Notes under the pieces: model-generated
The model's input: only the letters and a program-made list of their open reading frames with translations
Databases searched by the model: none
Told to the model about the DNA's origin: nothing
Program-made: the position numbers and the translations under genes
Assembly: GCF_041914405.1 (NCBI RefSeq)
Contig: NZ_JAYSDK010000001.1
Location: 124,001 to 188,000 of the forward strand
DNA length: 64,000 nt
Source: Zoogloea sp041914405
GTDB taxonomy: Bacteria > Pseudomonadota > Gammaproteobacteria > Burkholderiales > Rhodocyclaceae
Reading direction: 5' to 3'
Part shown: piece after piece, positions 9,681 through 17,425 of the stretch
Position numbering within the stretch: position 1 is the first letter of the stretch
Layout of the letters: each line of letters starts with the position of its first letter

Positions 9681-10886
9681 TCAGCAGCCGGCGGTGACAC
9701 CCACCTTGGTCGGCGGCGCTTCGGTCGGCACCTCGCCGACGCCGCGCAGGAAAGCCTTGTGCATGTTCTGCAGGGCCGGCTCGTTGGCACCGAAGGTGCT
9801 GTAGCGCAGCATGCCGGCGTTGAGGTTCTTCATCACGTTGGTGGACACCCAGTAGTCCTCCTCATCCACCACCTTGCAGATGAACTCGAAGTGCTCCTGC
9901 GGCGTGTTGCCATCCCAGCCCTTCTCGCCGCCCTGGCGTACGTAGCTGCGGTAGATGGTGCGGTGCTCACCGGGCTTGTCACCGGGATAGAGCTTGAAGA
10001 ACTCCACCGACACCGGCGACACCAGCAACGAGGTGTTGGGGTAGATGAAGTGCACCAGCTGGAAGTCGTTGAAGATGTCCAGCGTCCATTCGGACTCGGG
10101 GATCTCCTTCAGGCGCTTGATGCTCTCGTTGGGAAAGGCCAGGCGATGGTTGCGCCCCTCGGGGCCAAAGGTATCGAAGGCCGAGGTGTTGCCGATGGAG
10201 ATGCCGCCGAGGGTGTTCTTGTGCAGGGCCAGGAAGTGGTAGCCCTCGCAGAAGGTGTCCAGCGCCAGCTTCCAGTTGGTCTGCAGCTTCCACTCGTGCT
10301 GGGCCACGTAGCCGAGGGAGCCCAGGTCCCACATCTCGAAGACCGGGGCCATGTCACCGAGGATCTCATCCACCGAAACCTTCACGTCGGGGTGCATGCC
10401 GGCGAAGATCATCCCGTACTTTTCCTCGACCGGCAGGCGCACCAGGTCGTACAGGGATTTCTCGATGCTGCCGAAGCTCTTCTCTTCCCACACCGCGCGC
10501 AGCTTGCCTTTCAGGTCGAAGCCCCAGTTGTGGTACGGGCAGGCCAGCGAGGCGGTCTTGCCGCAGCCGTCCTTCAGGCGCGCGGCGCGGTGGGTACAGG
10601 CGTTGAGGAAGGCATTGACCTTGCCTTCGTTGTCGCGGGTCAGCAGCACCGGCACGCCGAGGTCGTCGAAGGTGTAGTAGCTGCCCTTCTCCGGCAGGTC
10701 GCTGGAGAAGCACACGAACTGCGGCTCGTCCTTGAAGATGGTGGCCTTCTCGCGCTCGAACAGGGCCTGGTCGGTATACACCGAGGACGGCTGGCGGTAG
10801 GCACCGGCGGCGCTGTCGGTGGTGCCGGCATCGACGAGGGCCAGCATGCGCTTGATGAGATCCTTGTAAACCTGAACGTTGTCCAT
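9681..10886 (-). CDS. Rieske non-heme iron oxygenase alpha subunit
   Basis: The protein has 401 residues. The Rieske cluster motif is CTHRAARL then CPYHNWGF, and the catalytic iron region is NWKLALDTFCEGYHFLALH. The length fits a one-component alpha subunit. The ATG at 10886 is chosen over an upstream in-frame start at 10904 because AAGGAGCG lies 7 bp before it. It is the last gene of the operon GMC - MDR - flavoprotein - SDR - Rieske and is followed by a strong terminator. The adjacent dehydrogenases suggest that it hydroxylates an alicyclic or aromatic ring in the same pathway. Its sequence is only distantly like the three Rieske paralogues at 31.6-37.5 kb. Substrate unknown. Confidence 0.9.
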   Translation of the reverse strand: MDNVQVYKDLIKRMLALVDAGTTDSAAGAYRQPSSVYTDQALFEREKATIFKDEPQFVCFSSDLPEKGSYYTFDDLGVPVLLTRDNEGKVNAFLNACTHRAARLKDGCGKTASLACPYHNWGFDLKGKLRAVWEEKSFGSIEKSLYDLVRLPVEEKYGMIFAGMHPDVKVSVDEILGDMAPVFEMWDLGSLGYVAQHEWKLQTNWKLALDTFCEGYHFLALHKNTLGGISIGNTSAFDTFGPEGRNHRLAFPNESIKRLKEIPESEWTLDIFNDFQLVHFIYPNTSLLVSPVSVEFFKLYPGDKPGEHRTIYRSYVRQGGEKGWDGNTPQEHFEFICKVVDEEDYWVSTNVMKNLNAGMLRYSTFGANEPALQNMHKAFLRGVGEVPTEAPPTKVGVTAGC

Positions 10887-10895
10887 TGTCTCGCT

Positions 10896-10917
10896 CCTTA
10901 TCATCAGGACTGTTTGT
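10896..10917. promoter_or_regulatory. possible half operator upstream of the Rieske gene
   Basis: On the minus strand an intact ACAAAC arm (10912-10917) inside an A-rich tract precedes the Rieske start. The partner arm is not conserved. It could be a degenerate copy of the shared operator or chance; the position, 26 bp upstream of the gene, is what makes it worth listing. Confidence 0.25.
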
Positions 10918-10970
10918 TTTTTATGTAGGCCGCAGTATCGTCCGTTCGGCCGTTGCCGACAACTACCGGA

Positions 10971-11753
10971 TCAGGTAGTGGCCGGAGCGCCGGGCAGCCC
11001 GTCGAAGTAGCGGCCGGCCAGGTTGCCGCCATCCACCACCATCTCGGCGCCGCACACGTAGGAGGCTTCCTCGCCGAGCAGGAACAGGGCCATGCGGGCG
11101 ATCTCGATGGGCCGGCCGATGCGCGGCACCGGCTGGCTGCGGTAAGCCTTGTCGAGGGCGTCGGTGTCACCGTCGAACATGCTGCCCATGCTCGTGTCGA
11201 TGCCGCCCGGATGGATCGAATTGACCCGCACGCCGCGCTGGCCCAGCTCCAGCGCCGCCACCCGGCTGAGGCCGCGCAGGCCCCACTTGCTGGCGCAGTA
11301 GGCGCCCATCGAGTTCCAGGCCGTCATGCCGCCGATCGACGAAATATTGACGATGCGGCCGTAGCCGCGCGCCGCCATCGCCGGCCCCACGTGCTTGATG
11401 CCGAGGAAGGGCCCAACCAGGTTCACGTCCACCACCCGGCGGAAATCCGCCAGGCCGGTCTTGGCCAGGGTTTCCGAGAAGTTGATGCCGGCGTTGTTGA
11501 CCAGCCCGTCGATGCTGCCCCAGCACTCCAGCACCTCGCTGACGACGCGCTGCCAGTCGGCCTCCTCCGTCACATCGAGATGCTGGAACAGCGCACCGTC
11601 GCCGAGCTCGTCGGCCAGCGCCGCGCCATCGGTATCGAGGATGTCGGCGATCACCACGCTGGCACCTTCGGCATGGAACAGGCGCGCCATCGTCGCACCC
11701 ATGCCGCGTGCCGCACCGGTCACCAGCACTACCCGTCCGGCGAGGCGCTTCAT
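10971..11753 (-). CDS. SDR dehydrogenase, 3-alpha/20-beta-hydroxysteroid dehydrogenase-like
   Basis: The protein has 260 residues. The cofactor motif TGAARGMG is at residues 12-19, NNAG follows the fourth strand, the active site is S...YCASK, and the C-terminus has the usual GGNLAG region. The N-terminal pattern RVVLVTGAARGMGATMARLF resembles 3-alpha/20-beta-hydroxysteroid dehydrogenases. It probably oxidises or reduces a ring hydroxyl/ketone with NAD(P). Its ATG overlaps the stop of the preceding flavoprotein gene as ATGA, so the two are translationally coupled. The steroid assignment is by resemblance only. Confidence 0.88.
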   Translation of the reverse strand: MKRLAGRVVLVTGAARGMGATMARLFHAEGASVVIADILDTDGAALADELGDGALFQHLDVTEEADWQRVVSEVLECWGSIDGLVNNAGINFSETLAKTGLADFRRVVDVNLVGPFLGIKHVGPAMAARGYGRIVNISSIGGMTAWNSMGAYCASKWGLRGLSRVAALELGQRGVRVNSIHPGGIDTSMGSMFDGDTDALDKAYRSQPVPRIGRPIEIARMALFLLGEEASYVCGAEMVVDGGNLAGRYFDGLPGAPATT

Positions 11754-13183
11754 GCCGCCACCCCGGTCTCGACCTGTTCCGCCAGCGCAGCGCGGGCTGC
11801 CTCGGTGCCGGCCAGGCGGCCGAACACCACCGCATTGCCGATCGACAGGCCGCCACCACCGTAGCGCGCCCCATGGAAGCAGCCCAGCACCTCGCCCGCG
11901 GCGTAGAGACCGGGGATCGGCTGCTGATGCGCGTCGAGCACGCGGGCCTGGCGGTCGATATCGAGGCCGGCGGCGGTCAGGCCGATGATCGCGGCGCGGA
12001 TCTCCACCGCATAGAACGGCCCCCGGCGGATCGGGAAGTAGGCCGGCGCCTTCTTGAAGAACTGGAAGTCGCCACCGGCGTCGCAGTCAGCGTTGTAGCG
12101 GGCCACGGTCTGCGCCAGTGCGGCACCGTCGATGCCGACCTGGTCGGCCAGCGCCGCCAGGCTGTCCGCCACCTTGACGCGGCCGGCCGCGACCTGGGCG
12201 CGCAGGGTCGGCTCCTCCCAGGTCGGGATGCTGATACCGGCGTTGTAGGGGTCGAGGTACTTGGTGTTGGTACTGGCTTCCACCAACGCCTGTTCGTCGA
12301 AGATCGCCCAGGCCTTGCGCTCGGTCTGCGCATTGAGCAGGTAACCGCACACGCTGTACGGCGACAGCTCGGACATGAAGCGCCGGCCCTCCTTGTTCAC
12401 CGCGATGATCCACGGCGGCAGGAAGGCCTCCAGCGACTTGCTGAAGCCCGAGGTGGGCAGCACCAGACCGGTGTCGTGACCGACCACGCCGGCGCCGAGC
12501 TTCTCGGCCAGCGTGATGCCGTCGCCGAGCACATAAGGCACGTCCTTATGCACCGCCCAGGTCCAGCCCTCGTGACAGGCCGACGGGTACAGGCGCCGCA
12601 ACATCTCCGGGTTATTGCCGAAGCCGCCGCTGGTGATCACCACCGTCGGCGCGCGCAGCTCGGCGCCGGCGGCACGAATGCCGACGACCCGGCCGTCCTC
12701 GAAGAGGATCTCTTCCACACGGCTGCCGAGGGCCGTATCGATGCCCTTCGCCCCGGCCGCGTTGATCAGCGCATCGGCAATGCCGGAACCCGCCCCCTGG
12801 CTGGAATGGCCGCGGGCCACCGTGTCCACGCCCGATTTGACCAGCCACTCCTTGGGAAACTCGCTGCCCAGCTCGATCAGCCATTCCAGCGCGGCGCCGC
12901 AGTGGTCCGCGTAGTAGCGGATCAGGTCCGGGCGCAGCTGCCATTGGTTGAGGGTCATCAGGTAGTCGTAGAGGTCGTCGGGCGTGTCGTCCATGATGCC
13001 GGCGGCCCGCTGCACGCTGGTGCCGCAGGCGTAGAACACCCCGCCCGACTGGGCGGTAGCGCCGCCGAGCCGGCCGTCGGCCTCGACGATCATGCAGCGG
13101 GCGCCCTCTTTATGAGCCATCAGCGCGGCGGCCAGGCCGGCGCCGCCCCCGCCGACAATGATCACGTCGTAATCCCAGTCCAT
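11750..13183 (-). CDS. FAD-binding dehydrogenase, KstD/fumarate-reductase flavoprotein family
   Basis: The protein has 477 residues. The FAD motif is DYDVIIVGGGGAGLAAALMA at the N-terminus, followed by LGGATAQSGG. The C-terminal FAD closing segment is IPGLYAAGEVLGCFHGARYGGGG. The family includes 3-ketosteroid delta-dehydrogenases and fumarate reductase-like enzymes that introduce or reduce a double bond next to a carbonyl. The ATG at 13183 is chosen over 13231 because the FAD fold begins at once, CGGAG precedes it, and the longer version would run into the REP-like repeat. No signal peptide is seen, so it is cytoplasmic, unlike the relative at 17426. It lies second to last before the Rieske gene in a five-gene operon. 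Confidence 0.85.
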   Translation of the reverse strand: MDWDYDVIIVGGGGAGLAAALMAHKEGARCMIVEADGRLGGATAQSGGVFYACGTSVQRAAGIMDDTPDDLYDYLMTLNQWQLRPDLIRYYADHCGAALEWLIELGSEFPKEWLVKSGVDTVARGHSSQGAGSGIADALINAAGAKGIDTALGSRVEEILFEDGRVVGIRAAGAELRAPTVVITSGGFGNNPEMLRRLYPSACHEGWTWAVHKDVPYVLGDGITLAEKLGAGVVGHDTGLVLPTSGFSKSLEAFLPPWIIAVNKEGRRFMSELSPYSVCGYLLNAQTERKAWAIFDEQALVEASTNTKYLDPYNAGISIPTWEEPTLRAQVAAGRVKVADSLAALADQVGIDGAALAQTVARYNADCDAGGDFQFFKKAPAYFPIRRGPFYAVEIRAAIIGLTAAGLDIDRQARVLDAHQQPIPGLYAAGEVLGCFHGARYGGGGLSIGNAVVFGRLAGTEAARAALAEQVETGVAA

Positions 13184-13208
13184 CTTGTGTCTCCGTTTCT
13201 TGCGTAAG

Positions 13209-13270
13209 TGGTCGAATGAATTCGACCCCACACGTAGCTTGCCCGTGGGGGCGAATTCATTCGCCCGCAG
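13209..13270. repeat. REP-like inverted pair, diverged copy
   Basis: Two hairpin units face each other across a short spacer. The right unit matches the consensus hairpin (GGGCGAAT stem arms), while the left has GTCGAATGAATTCGAC with changed outer bases. It fills the gap between the MDR and flavoprotein genes. Confidence 0.8.
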
Positions 13271-13276
13271 TCGTAA

Positions 13277-14278
13277 TCAAGTGATACGCACCAGTTGCTT
13301 GCCGAGGCTGCGCCCGGCCAGCAGGTCAAGGAGCGCCTGCGGGGCGTTTTCCAGCCCGTCGGCGATGGTTTCGCGGTAATGGATGCGGCCGGCCGCAACA
13401 TGGCCGGACAGCGCGTCAATGGCCACCGGCCAGCGTGCCGGGTGGTCGCCGACGATGAAGCCCTGCAGCTTCACGCGATTGACGATCAGCGGCAGCAGGC
13501 GGCGCAGCCCGGTCGGGCTGGGGTTATCCACCTCCGAGATGGCGCCGCACAGGGCCACCCGCGCAAACGGCTTGAGGCGGCCGACCAGCGCGTCAAGCAC
13601 TGGCCCGCCGACGTTGTCGAAGATGCAGTCGATACCCTGCGGCACCGCCGCCTTGAGCTGCTGGCGGAAGTCCTCGGCGCGGTAGTCGAGGCAGGCGTCG
13701 AAGCCCAGGTCTTCCACCACGTGGCGGCACTTGTCAGGCCCGCCGGCCACGCCGACCACGCGACAGCCGGCGATGCGCGCCAGCTGGCCGGCCACACCGC
13801 CGACACCGCCCGACGCTGCGGTGACCACCACCGTCTCGCCGGCCTGCGGCGCGCACAGGTCCATCAGTCCGACCCACGCGGTGACACCGGGCATGCCGGC
13901 CACGCCGAGGCCGGCCGACAGCGGCACGCGGGCCGTGTCCACACGGCGCAGGGCCTGGCCCGGCAGCGTGCCGTAGCGCTGCCAGCCGAGGGGGCCGGCC
14001 ACCGCGTCACCGACCGCGAAATCGGCATGGCGCGACGCGACGACAACACCGGCGGTATCGCCCACCATCACGTCGCCCAGCGCCACCGGCTCGGCATAGG
14101 TGCGGATGTCCATCATGCGGCCACGCATGTAGGGGTCGATGGACAGCCACTGGTTGCGTACCAGCACCTCGCCTTCGGCGGGCTCCGGCAACGGCCCTGT
14201 CTCGACGCGGAAGTTGGCGGTGGAGGGCTTGCCGTCGGGCCGGCTGGCGAGGACGACTTTCAGGTTGGTTTCGGCCAT
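13277..14278 (-). CDS. NADP-dependent MDR oxidoreductase (curcumin/alkenal reductase-like)
   Basis: The protein has 333 residues and is a zinc-free medium-chain reductase. The N-terminus contains SIDPYMRGRM, and the nucleotide-binding stretch is TAASGGVGGVAGQLARIAGCRVVGVAGG followed by CLDYRAEDF. These features are typical of the CurA/leukotriene B4 12-hydroxydehydrogenase group, which reduces the C=C bond of alpha,beta-unsaturated ketones with NADPH. Its start lies 3 bp after the GMC oxidoreductase stop. A plausible role is saturating an enone made by the neighbouring dehydrogenases; this is inference from family and context. Confidence 0.85.
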   Translation of the reverse strand: MAETNLKVVLASRPDGKPSTANFRVETGPLPEPAEGEVLVRNQWLSIDPYMRGRMMDIRTYAEPVALGDVMVGDTAGVVVASRHADFAVGDAVAGPLGWQRYGTLPGQALRRVDTARVPLSAGLGVAGMPGVTAWVGLMDLCAPQAGETVVVTAASGGVGGVAGQLARIAGCRVVGVAGGPDKCRHVVEDLGFDACLDYRAEDFRQQLKAAVPQGIDCIFDNVGGPVLDALVGRLKPFARVALCGAISEVDNPSPTGLRRLLPLIVNRVKLQGFIVGDHPARWPVAIDALSGHVAAGRIHYRETIADGLENAPQALLDLLAGRSLGKQLVRIT

Positions 14279-14281
14279 CGC

Positions 14282-15901
14282 TCAGCCCCCCGCCCGATCA
14301 GCCAAGATCAGCTTGGAGGCCTGCCAGCCCAGCGCCATCGCCGGCCCGTTGGTGTTACCGGAGATCGGCGCCGGCATGACCGAACAGTCCGCCGCGCGCA
14401 GGCCCTGCACGCCACGCACGCGCAGGCGTTCATCGACGACGGAAGCGGCATCGCGGCCCATCCGGCAGGTGGCGACGGCGTGGGTGCCGCACAGGGAGGC
14501 GCGGCGGAACAGGTCGAGAATCTGCTCATCGGTCTCACAGGCGACGCCGGGGCCGAGCTCCTCCCCGACATAGCCGGCCAGCGCCGGCTGACGCATGTAG
14601 CGGCGCATGTAGCGGAGCATGTCGATGGCTGCACGGCAGTCCTCGTCGGTGCTCAGCCAGTTGGGCTTGATGTCCATCGCGGCATTCGGGTCGGCGGAGG
14701 TGATGGACATTTCACCTTCGCTGCTCAGGCGCACCAGCTGGCCGTAGGCGGTGATGCCGGGCTGATCCTCGACGCCGTCCGGCACCGGGAAGTTGTCGTC
14801 ACTGCGCGGATAGGTGAAGGCCGACAGATAGAGCTGGGCGTCCGGCGTCTTCACCGCCGGCGAGGTGCGCACGAAGGCGCCCACCTCAAAGGGCCCGGTG
14901 GCCATCGGACCGCTGCGCAGCAGGTAGTACTCCAGCACGCTGCGCACCAGGCCGAGGCCGCGGAAACGGTGGTTGAGGCCCTTGTCGTTCTTCAGGCGGA
15001 ACGGCAGCAGGAAGCCCAGGTGCTCGCGCATGCGGCGGCCCACGTCAGGCGCATCCACCAGCACCGGCACGCCGGCCTTCTGCAGCACCGCGCCGGGGCC
15101 GATACCGGACAGCTGCAGGATCTTCGGCGTCAGCATCGCGCCGCCGGACAGGATCACCTCGCCGCGGCAGCGGTAGCTGACTGCCTCGCCGTTGCGCCGG
15201 CCGGCCACGCCGACCGCCCGCGTGCCGTCGAACAGCACCCGGTCCACGTGCACGCCGGTCATCACCTTCAGGTTGGGCCGCCGCCGGGCCGGCTCCAGGA
15301 AGGCCTTGGCGGCGCTCCAGCGCCGCCCCTTGTGGATGGTGTGGGCGTAATAGCCGACGCCTTCCTGGTCCTCCCGGTTGAGGTCTTCCTTGCGCTGCAG
15401 GCCCATGTCCTGGCCGGCGCGGATCATCGCCTCGCTGACCGGGTAGCGGAACTTGCCGGCGCTGACGTGCAGCGGTCCGCCCACGCCACGCAGCTCGTCG
15501 GCGCCGAGGTCATGGTTCTCGATGGTGCGGAAGACTTCCTTCATCGTCGCCCAGTTCCAGTCGGCCCCCGCCGCCTCGCCCCAGGCTTCGTAGTCTTCCG
15601 GCTGGCCGCGCACGTAGATCATGCCGTTGATGGCGCTGGAGCCGCCGAGGCCCTTGCCGCGCACCCACATCTCGCCGGGCGGCAGACCCGGCAGGCGCGG
15701 CTGCTGGACCGGAAAGTGCCAGGCATGGGCCGGCATCGCGACCAGCTTGGCGAAGCCCTTGGGCATGTTCACCAGCGGCGTCGCGTTGTGATCGCCAGCC
15801 TCCAGCAGCAGCACGCGGCTACGGCCGTCCTCCGACAGGCGGTTGGCCAGCACGCAGCCGGCCGAACCGGCGCCGACGACGATGTAGTCGTAGTGTTCCA
15901 T
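14282..15901 (-). CDS. GMC-family FAD alcohol dehydrogenase (choline-dehydrogenase-like)
   Basis: The protein has 539 residues, normal for the family. The FAD motif DYIVVGAGSAGCVLANRLSE is at the N-terminus. GMC signature 1 is GLGGSSAINGMIYVRG and signature 2 is GGAMLTPKILQLSGIGP. The C-terminal catalytic region has THAVATCRMG and GNTNGPAMALG, so the active-site His and Asn are present, although the usual THPxGTC is altered to THAVATC. It oxidises an alcohol to an aldehyde or ketone; PEG, terpene-alcohol and choline enzymes all belong here. It is first in the minus-strand operon running to the Rieske gene at 9681, 60 bp downstream of a conserved operator. Confidence 0.88.
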   Translation of the reverse strand: MEHYDYIVVGAGSAGCVLANRLSEDGRSRVLLLEAGDHNATPLVNMPKGFAKLVAMPAHAWHFPVQQPRLPGLPPGEMWVRGKGLGGSSAINGMIYVRGQPEDYEAWGEAAGADWNWATMKEVFRTIENHDLGADELRGVGGPLHVSAGKFRYPVSEAMIRAGQDMGLQRKEDLNREDQEGVGYYAHTIHKGRRWSAAKAFLEPARRRPNLKVMTGVHVDRVLFDGTRAVGVAGRRNGEAVSYRCRGEVILSGGAMLTPKILQLSGIGPGAVLQKAGVPVLVDAPDVGRRMREHLGFLLPFRLKNDKGLNHRFRGLGLVRSVLEYYLLRSGPMATGPFEVGAFVRTSPAVKTPDAQLYLSAFTYPRSDDNFPVPDGVEDQPGITAYGQLVRLSSEGEMSITSADPNAAMDIKPNWLSTDEDCRAAIDMLRYMRRYMRQPALAGYVGEELGPGVACETDEQILDLFRRASLCGTHAVATCRMGRDAASVVDERLRVRGVQGLRAADCSVMPAPISGNTNGPAMALGWQASKLILADRAGG

Positions 15902-15960
15902 GAATGCCGTTCTCCTCCAGCCTCGCGCGGCGTCACCGGTCCGGCTGCGTCTTCATTTTT

Positions 15961-15982
15961 ACAAACAAACAATTTTGTTTGT
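15961..15982. promoter_or_regulatory. operator-like 22-bp palindrome, site 2
   Basis: Arms ACAAAC and GTTTGT are separated by 10 bp, and the flanks extend the symmetry (AAACAAAC and GTTTGTTT). It lies 60 bp upstream of the GMC gene that heads the minus-strand operon. It is the best preserved copy with perfect 6-bp arms besides site 1. Confidence 0.6.
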
Positions 15983-16062
15983 TTAAGACTACTCCGCTTC
16001 GGTGCAAAAACCAAGGGGCGACCGGAGACAAATTCTCTGTCCAGCGCCTCACGCTGTGGGTT

Positions 16063-16129
16063 GTAGGGGCGAATTCATTCGCCCGCAGTGGTCGATCCAC
16101 GTGCGAAGGGCGAATGAATTCGCCCCTAC
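16063..16129. repeat. REP-like inverted pair
   Basis: Left unit 16063-16084 and right unit 16108-16129 are exact reverse complements of each other. Each is a hairpin with arms GGGCGAAT and ATTCGCCC plus a GTAGG-type tail. The 23-bp spacer contains its own small hairpin (GTGG/CCAC). It lies between the GMC operon promoter and the end of the bacteriohemerythrin gene. Confidence 0.85.
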
Positions 16130-16188
16130 GGTGTCTTCCGACGTGGGCCCGCGTCTCCCCGAGCTGGGGTTGGGCCTGTGGGGGAGCC

Positions 16189-16635
16189 TCACTCGGGCAG
16201 CGTCACCTTGCGGCGCAGTACCACCGGCTTGCCGCCGGCACTCTTCTTGACCAGCCAGTGAGCCAGCGCGGAATCCAGGTAGTCGGCGTGGCCCGGGAAC
16301 CAGCGCGCCAGTTCGGCGGCGAACTCGCGGCCGATGGCGATGTTGCCGGCAGCCACCAGCGGCTCGACCTCGCGGGCCGAGCCCAGCACCGCATTGTGGT
16401 CGTCCACATGACAATCGGTGGCCGGAAAGTCGCTCGCCTCCATCCACGCCTTCTCGTCGGCGAAATGCTTTTCGGCATGCTCGATGAAGGCGCGCACGTT
16501 GCCGGCCAGTTCGTCGTCGGCACAGGTGAGCATGGCGTTCACCACGTCCACGAACTCCCGGTGGGTGTCGTCCATCGGCGTGTAGCCGAGCAGGTAATTG
16601 TCGGTCCACGGCAGGCCGTTCGTTTCTTCGCTCAT
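16189..16635 (-). CDS. bacteriohemerythrin-like O2-binding protein
   Basis: The protein has 148 residues with the diiron four-helix-bundle motifs in order: HREFVDVV, HAEKHFADEKAW (HxxxE), HVDDHNAVL and HADYLD. These match the usual histidine and carboxylate ligands. Bacteriohemerythrins bind O2 reversibly and can deliver it to oxygenases or act as sensors. The gene lies 38 bp downstream of the TetR gene on the same strand, so the two are probably cotranscribed. In a region rich in O2-dependent oxygenases, an oxygen-supply role is plausible but not shown. Confidence 0.9.
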   Translation of the reverse strand: MSEETNGLPWTDNYLLGYTPMDDTHREFVDVVNAMLTCADDELAGNVRAFIEHAEKHFADEKAWMEASDFPATDCHVDDHNAVLGSAREVEPLVAAGNIAIGREFAAELARWFPGHADYLDSALAHWLVKKSAGGKPVVLRRKVTLPE

Positions 16636-16673
16636 TGCTGTCTCCTAGTGATCTTGTGTTGTGCTTTACCGCG

Positions 16674-17261
16674 TCAGTATCCCAGAGCGGCTAGCTCCTT
16701 GGCCAGATAGGCCTTCTGCCCGTCCCCCGACCAGTCCGTCGCGTCGAAAAGGGAATGGATGGCGATACCCAGCAATTGCACCAGCAGGCGCCGGGCGGCG
16801 GTGCCCACGTCGTCCGGCACCACGCGGCAGCGCCCGGCGGCAACCCGCGCCTCCAGCACGCGCTGCAGGATGGAACGCGCGTTCTCGGCCTGGGAGCGTT
16901 GCTCGGCGGCGAAATCCGCATCCACCAGGGCCATCTGCCAGAACGCGAAATAGACCTTCCACTCCCCCAGCCGGGCCGGGTCCAGCGGCAGCAGCGCCTC
17001 GATGCTGCCCTGCAAGTCGGCCGGGTCCCGCGCCAGCACCTCGTCCACCCGCTGCTGGGCGTCGAGCGCCGACGAGCGGTAGGTGTACAGCAGCAGCTCG
17101 CGTTTGTTGGCGAAGTAGTGGGTGACGATGGTCGTGCTGAATCCGGCCTCGGCGGCGATCTGGCGCATCGTCACCGCGTCCAGCCCGACACGGGAAATGA
17201 TGTCGGTGGCGATGCGGGCGATCTGCCGGCGGCGGCTTTCGTGGTCGACGGGTGCAGGCAT
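16674..17261 (-). CDS. TetR-family transcriptional regulator
   Basis: The protein has 195 residues. The N-terminal helix-turn-helix is recognisable (AVTMRQIAAEAGFSTTIVTHYFANKRELLLYTY), and the C-terminal ligand domain resembles the BetI-type group. An upstream TTG at 17276 could add five residues, but the ATG at 17261 is preferred. It is divergent from the Tat-exported flavoprotein operon. A perfect 20-bp palindrome sits in between, so it very probably represses itself and that operon until a pathway ligand binds. Bacteriohemerythrin follows it. Confidence 0.92.
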   Translation of the reverse strand: MPAPVDHESRRRQIARIATDIISRVGLDAVTMRQIAAEAGFSTTIVTHYFANKRELLLYTYRSSALDAQQRVDEVLARDPADLQGSIEALLPLDPARLGEWKVYFAFWQMALVDADFAAEQRSQAENARSILQRVLEARVAAGRCRVVPDDVGTAARRLLVQLLGIAIHSLFDATDWSGDGQKAYLAKELAALGY

Positions 17262-17291
17262 GTGTTGACTCTTCAATCAGGCTTGGTCTAG

Positions 17292-17311
17292 TTTACAACA
17301 CGTGTTGTAAA
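17292..17311. promoter_or_regulatory. perfect palindromic operator for the divergent TetR
   Basis: TTTACAACACGTGTTGTAAA is a perfect 20-bp inverted repeat 31 bp upstream of the TetR start and about 115 bp upstream of the flavoprotein start. Location and symmetry fit TetR autoregulation. It differs from the ACAAAC-N10-GTTTGT sites, so it is probably read by a different protein. Confidence 0.75.
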
Positions 17312-17425
17312 TAAAAAAAGGCGCGGCGCAACAAAGCTCCGGACGAACCGGACACGCACCGCGCTGGAGACTCGGCAGGCCCCGGACAAGGCCCGCCCCA
17401 AGACGAAAATCCAAAGGAGAACGTG

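Noticed and set aside
13295..16066. 923-residue open frame on the plus strand opposite the MDR and GMC genes
   Set aside because: It is His/Arg/Ala-rich with no recognisable domain and spans two well-supported genes plus an intergenic gap.
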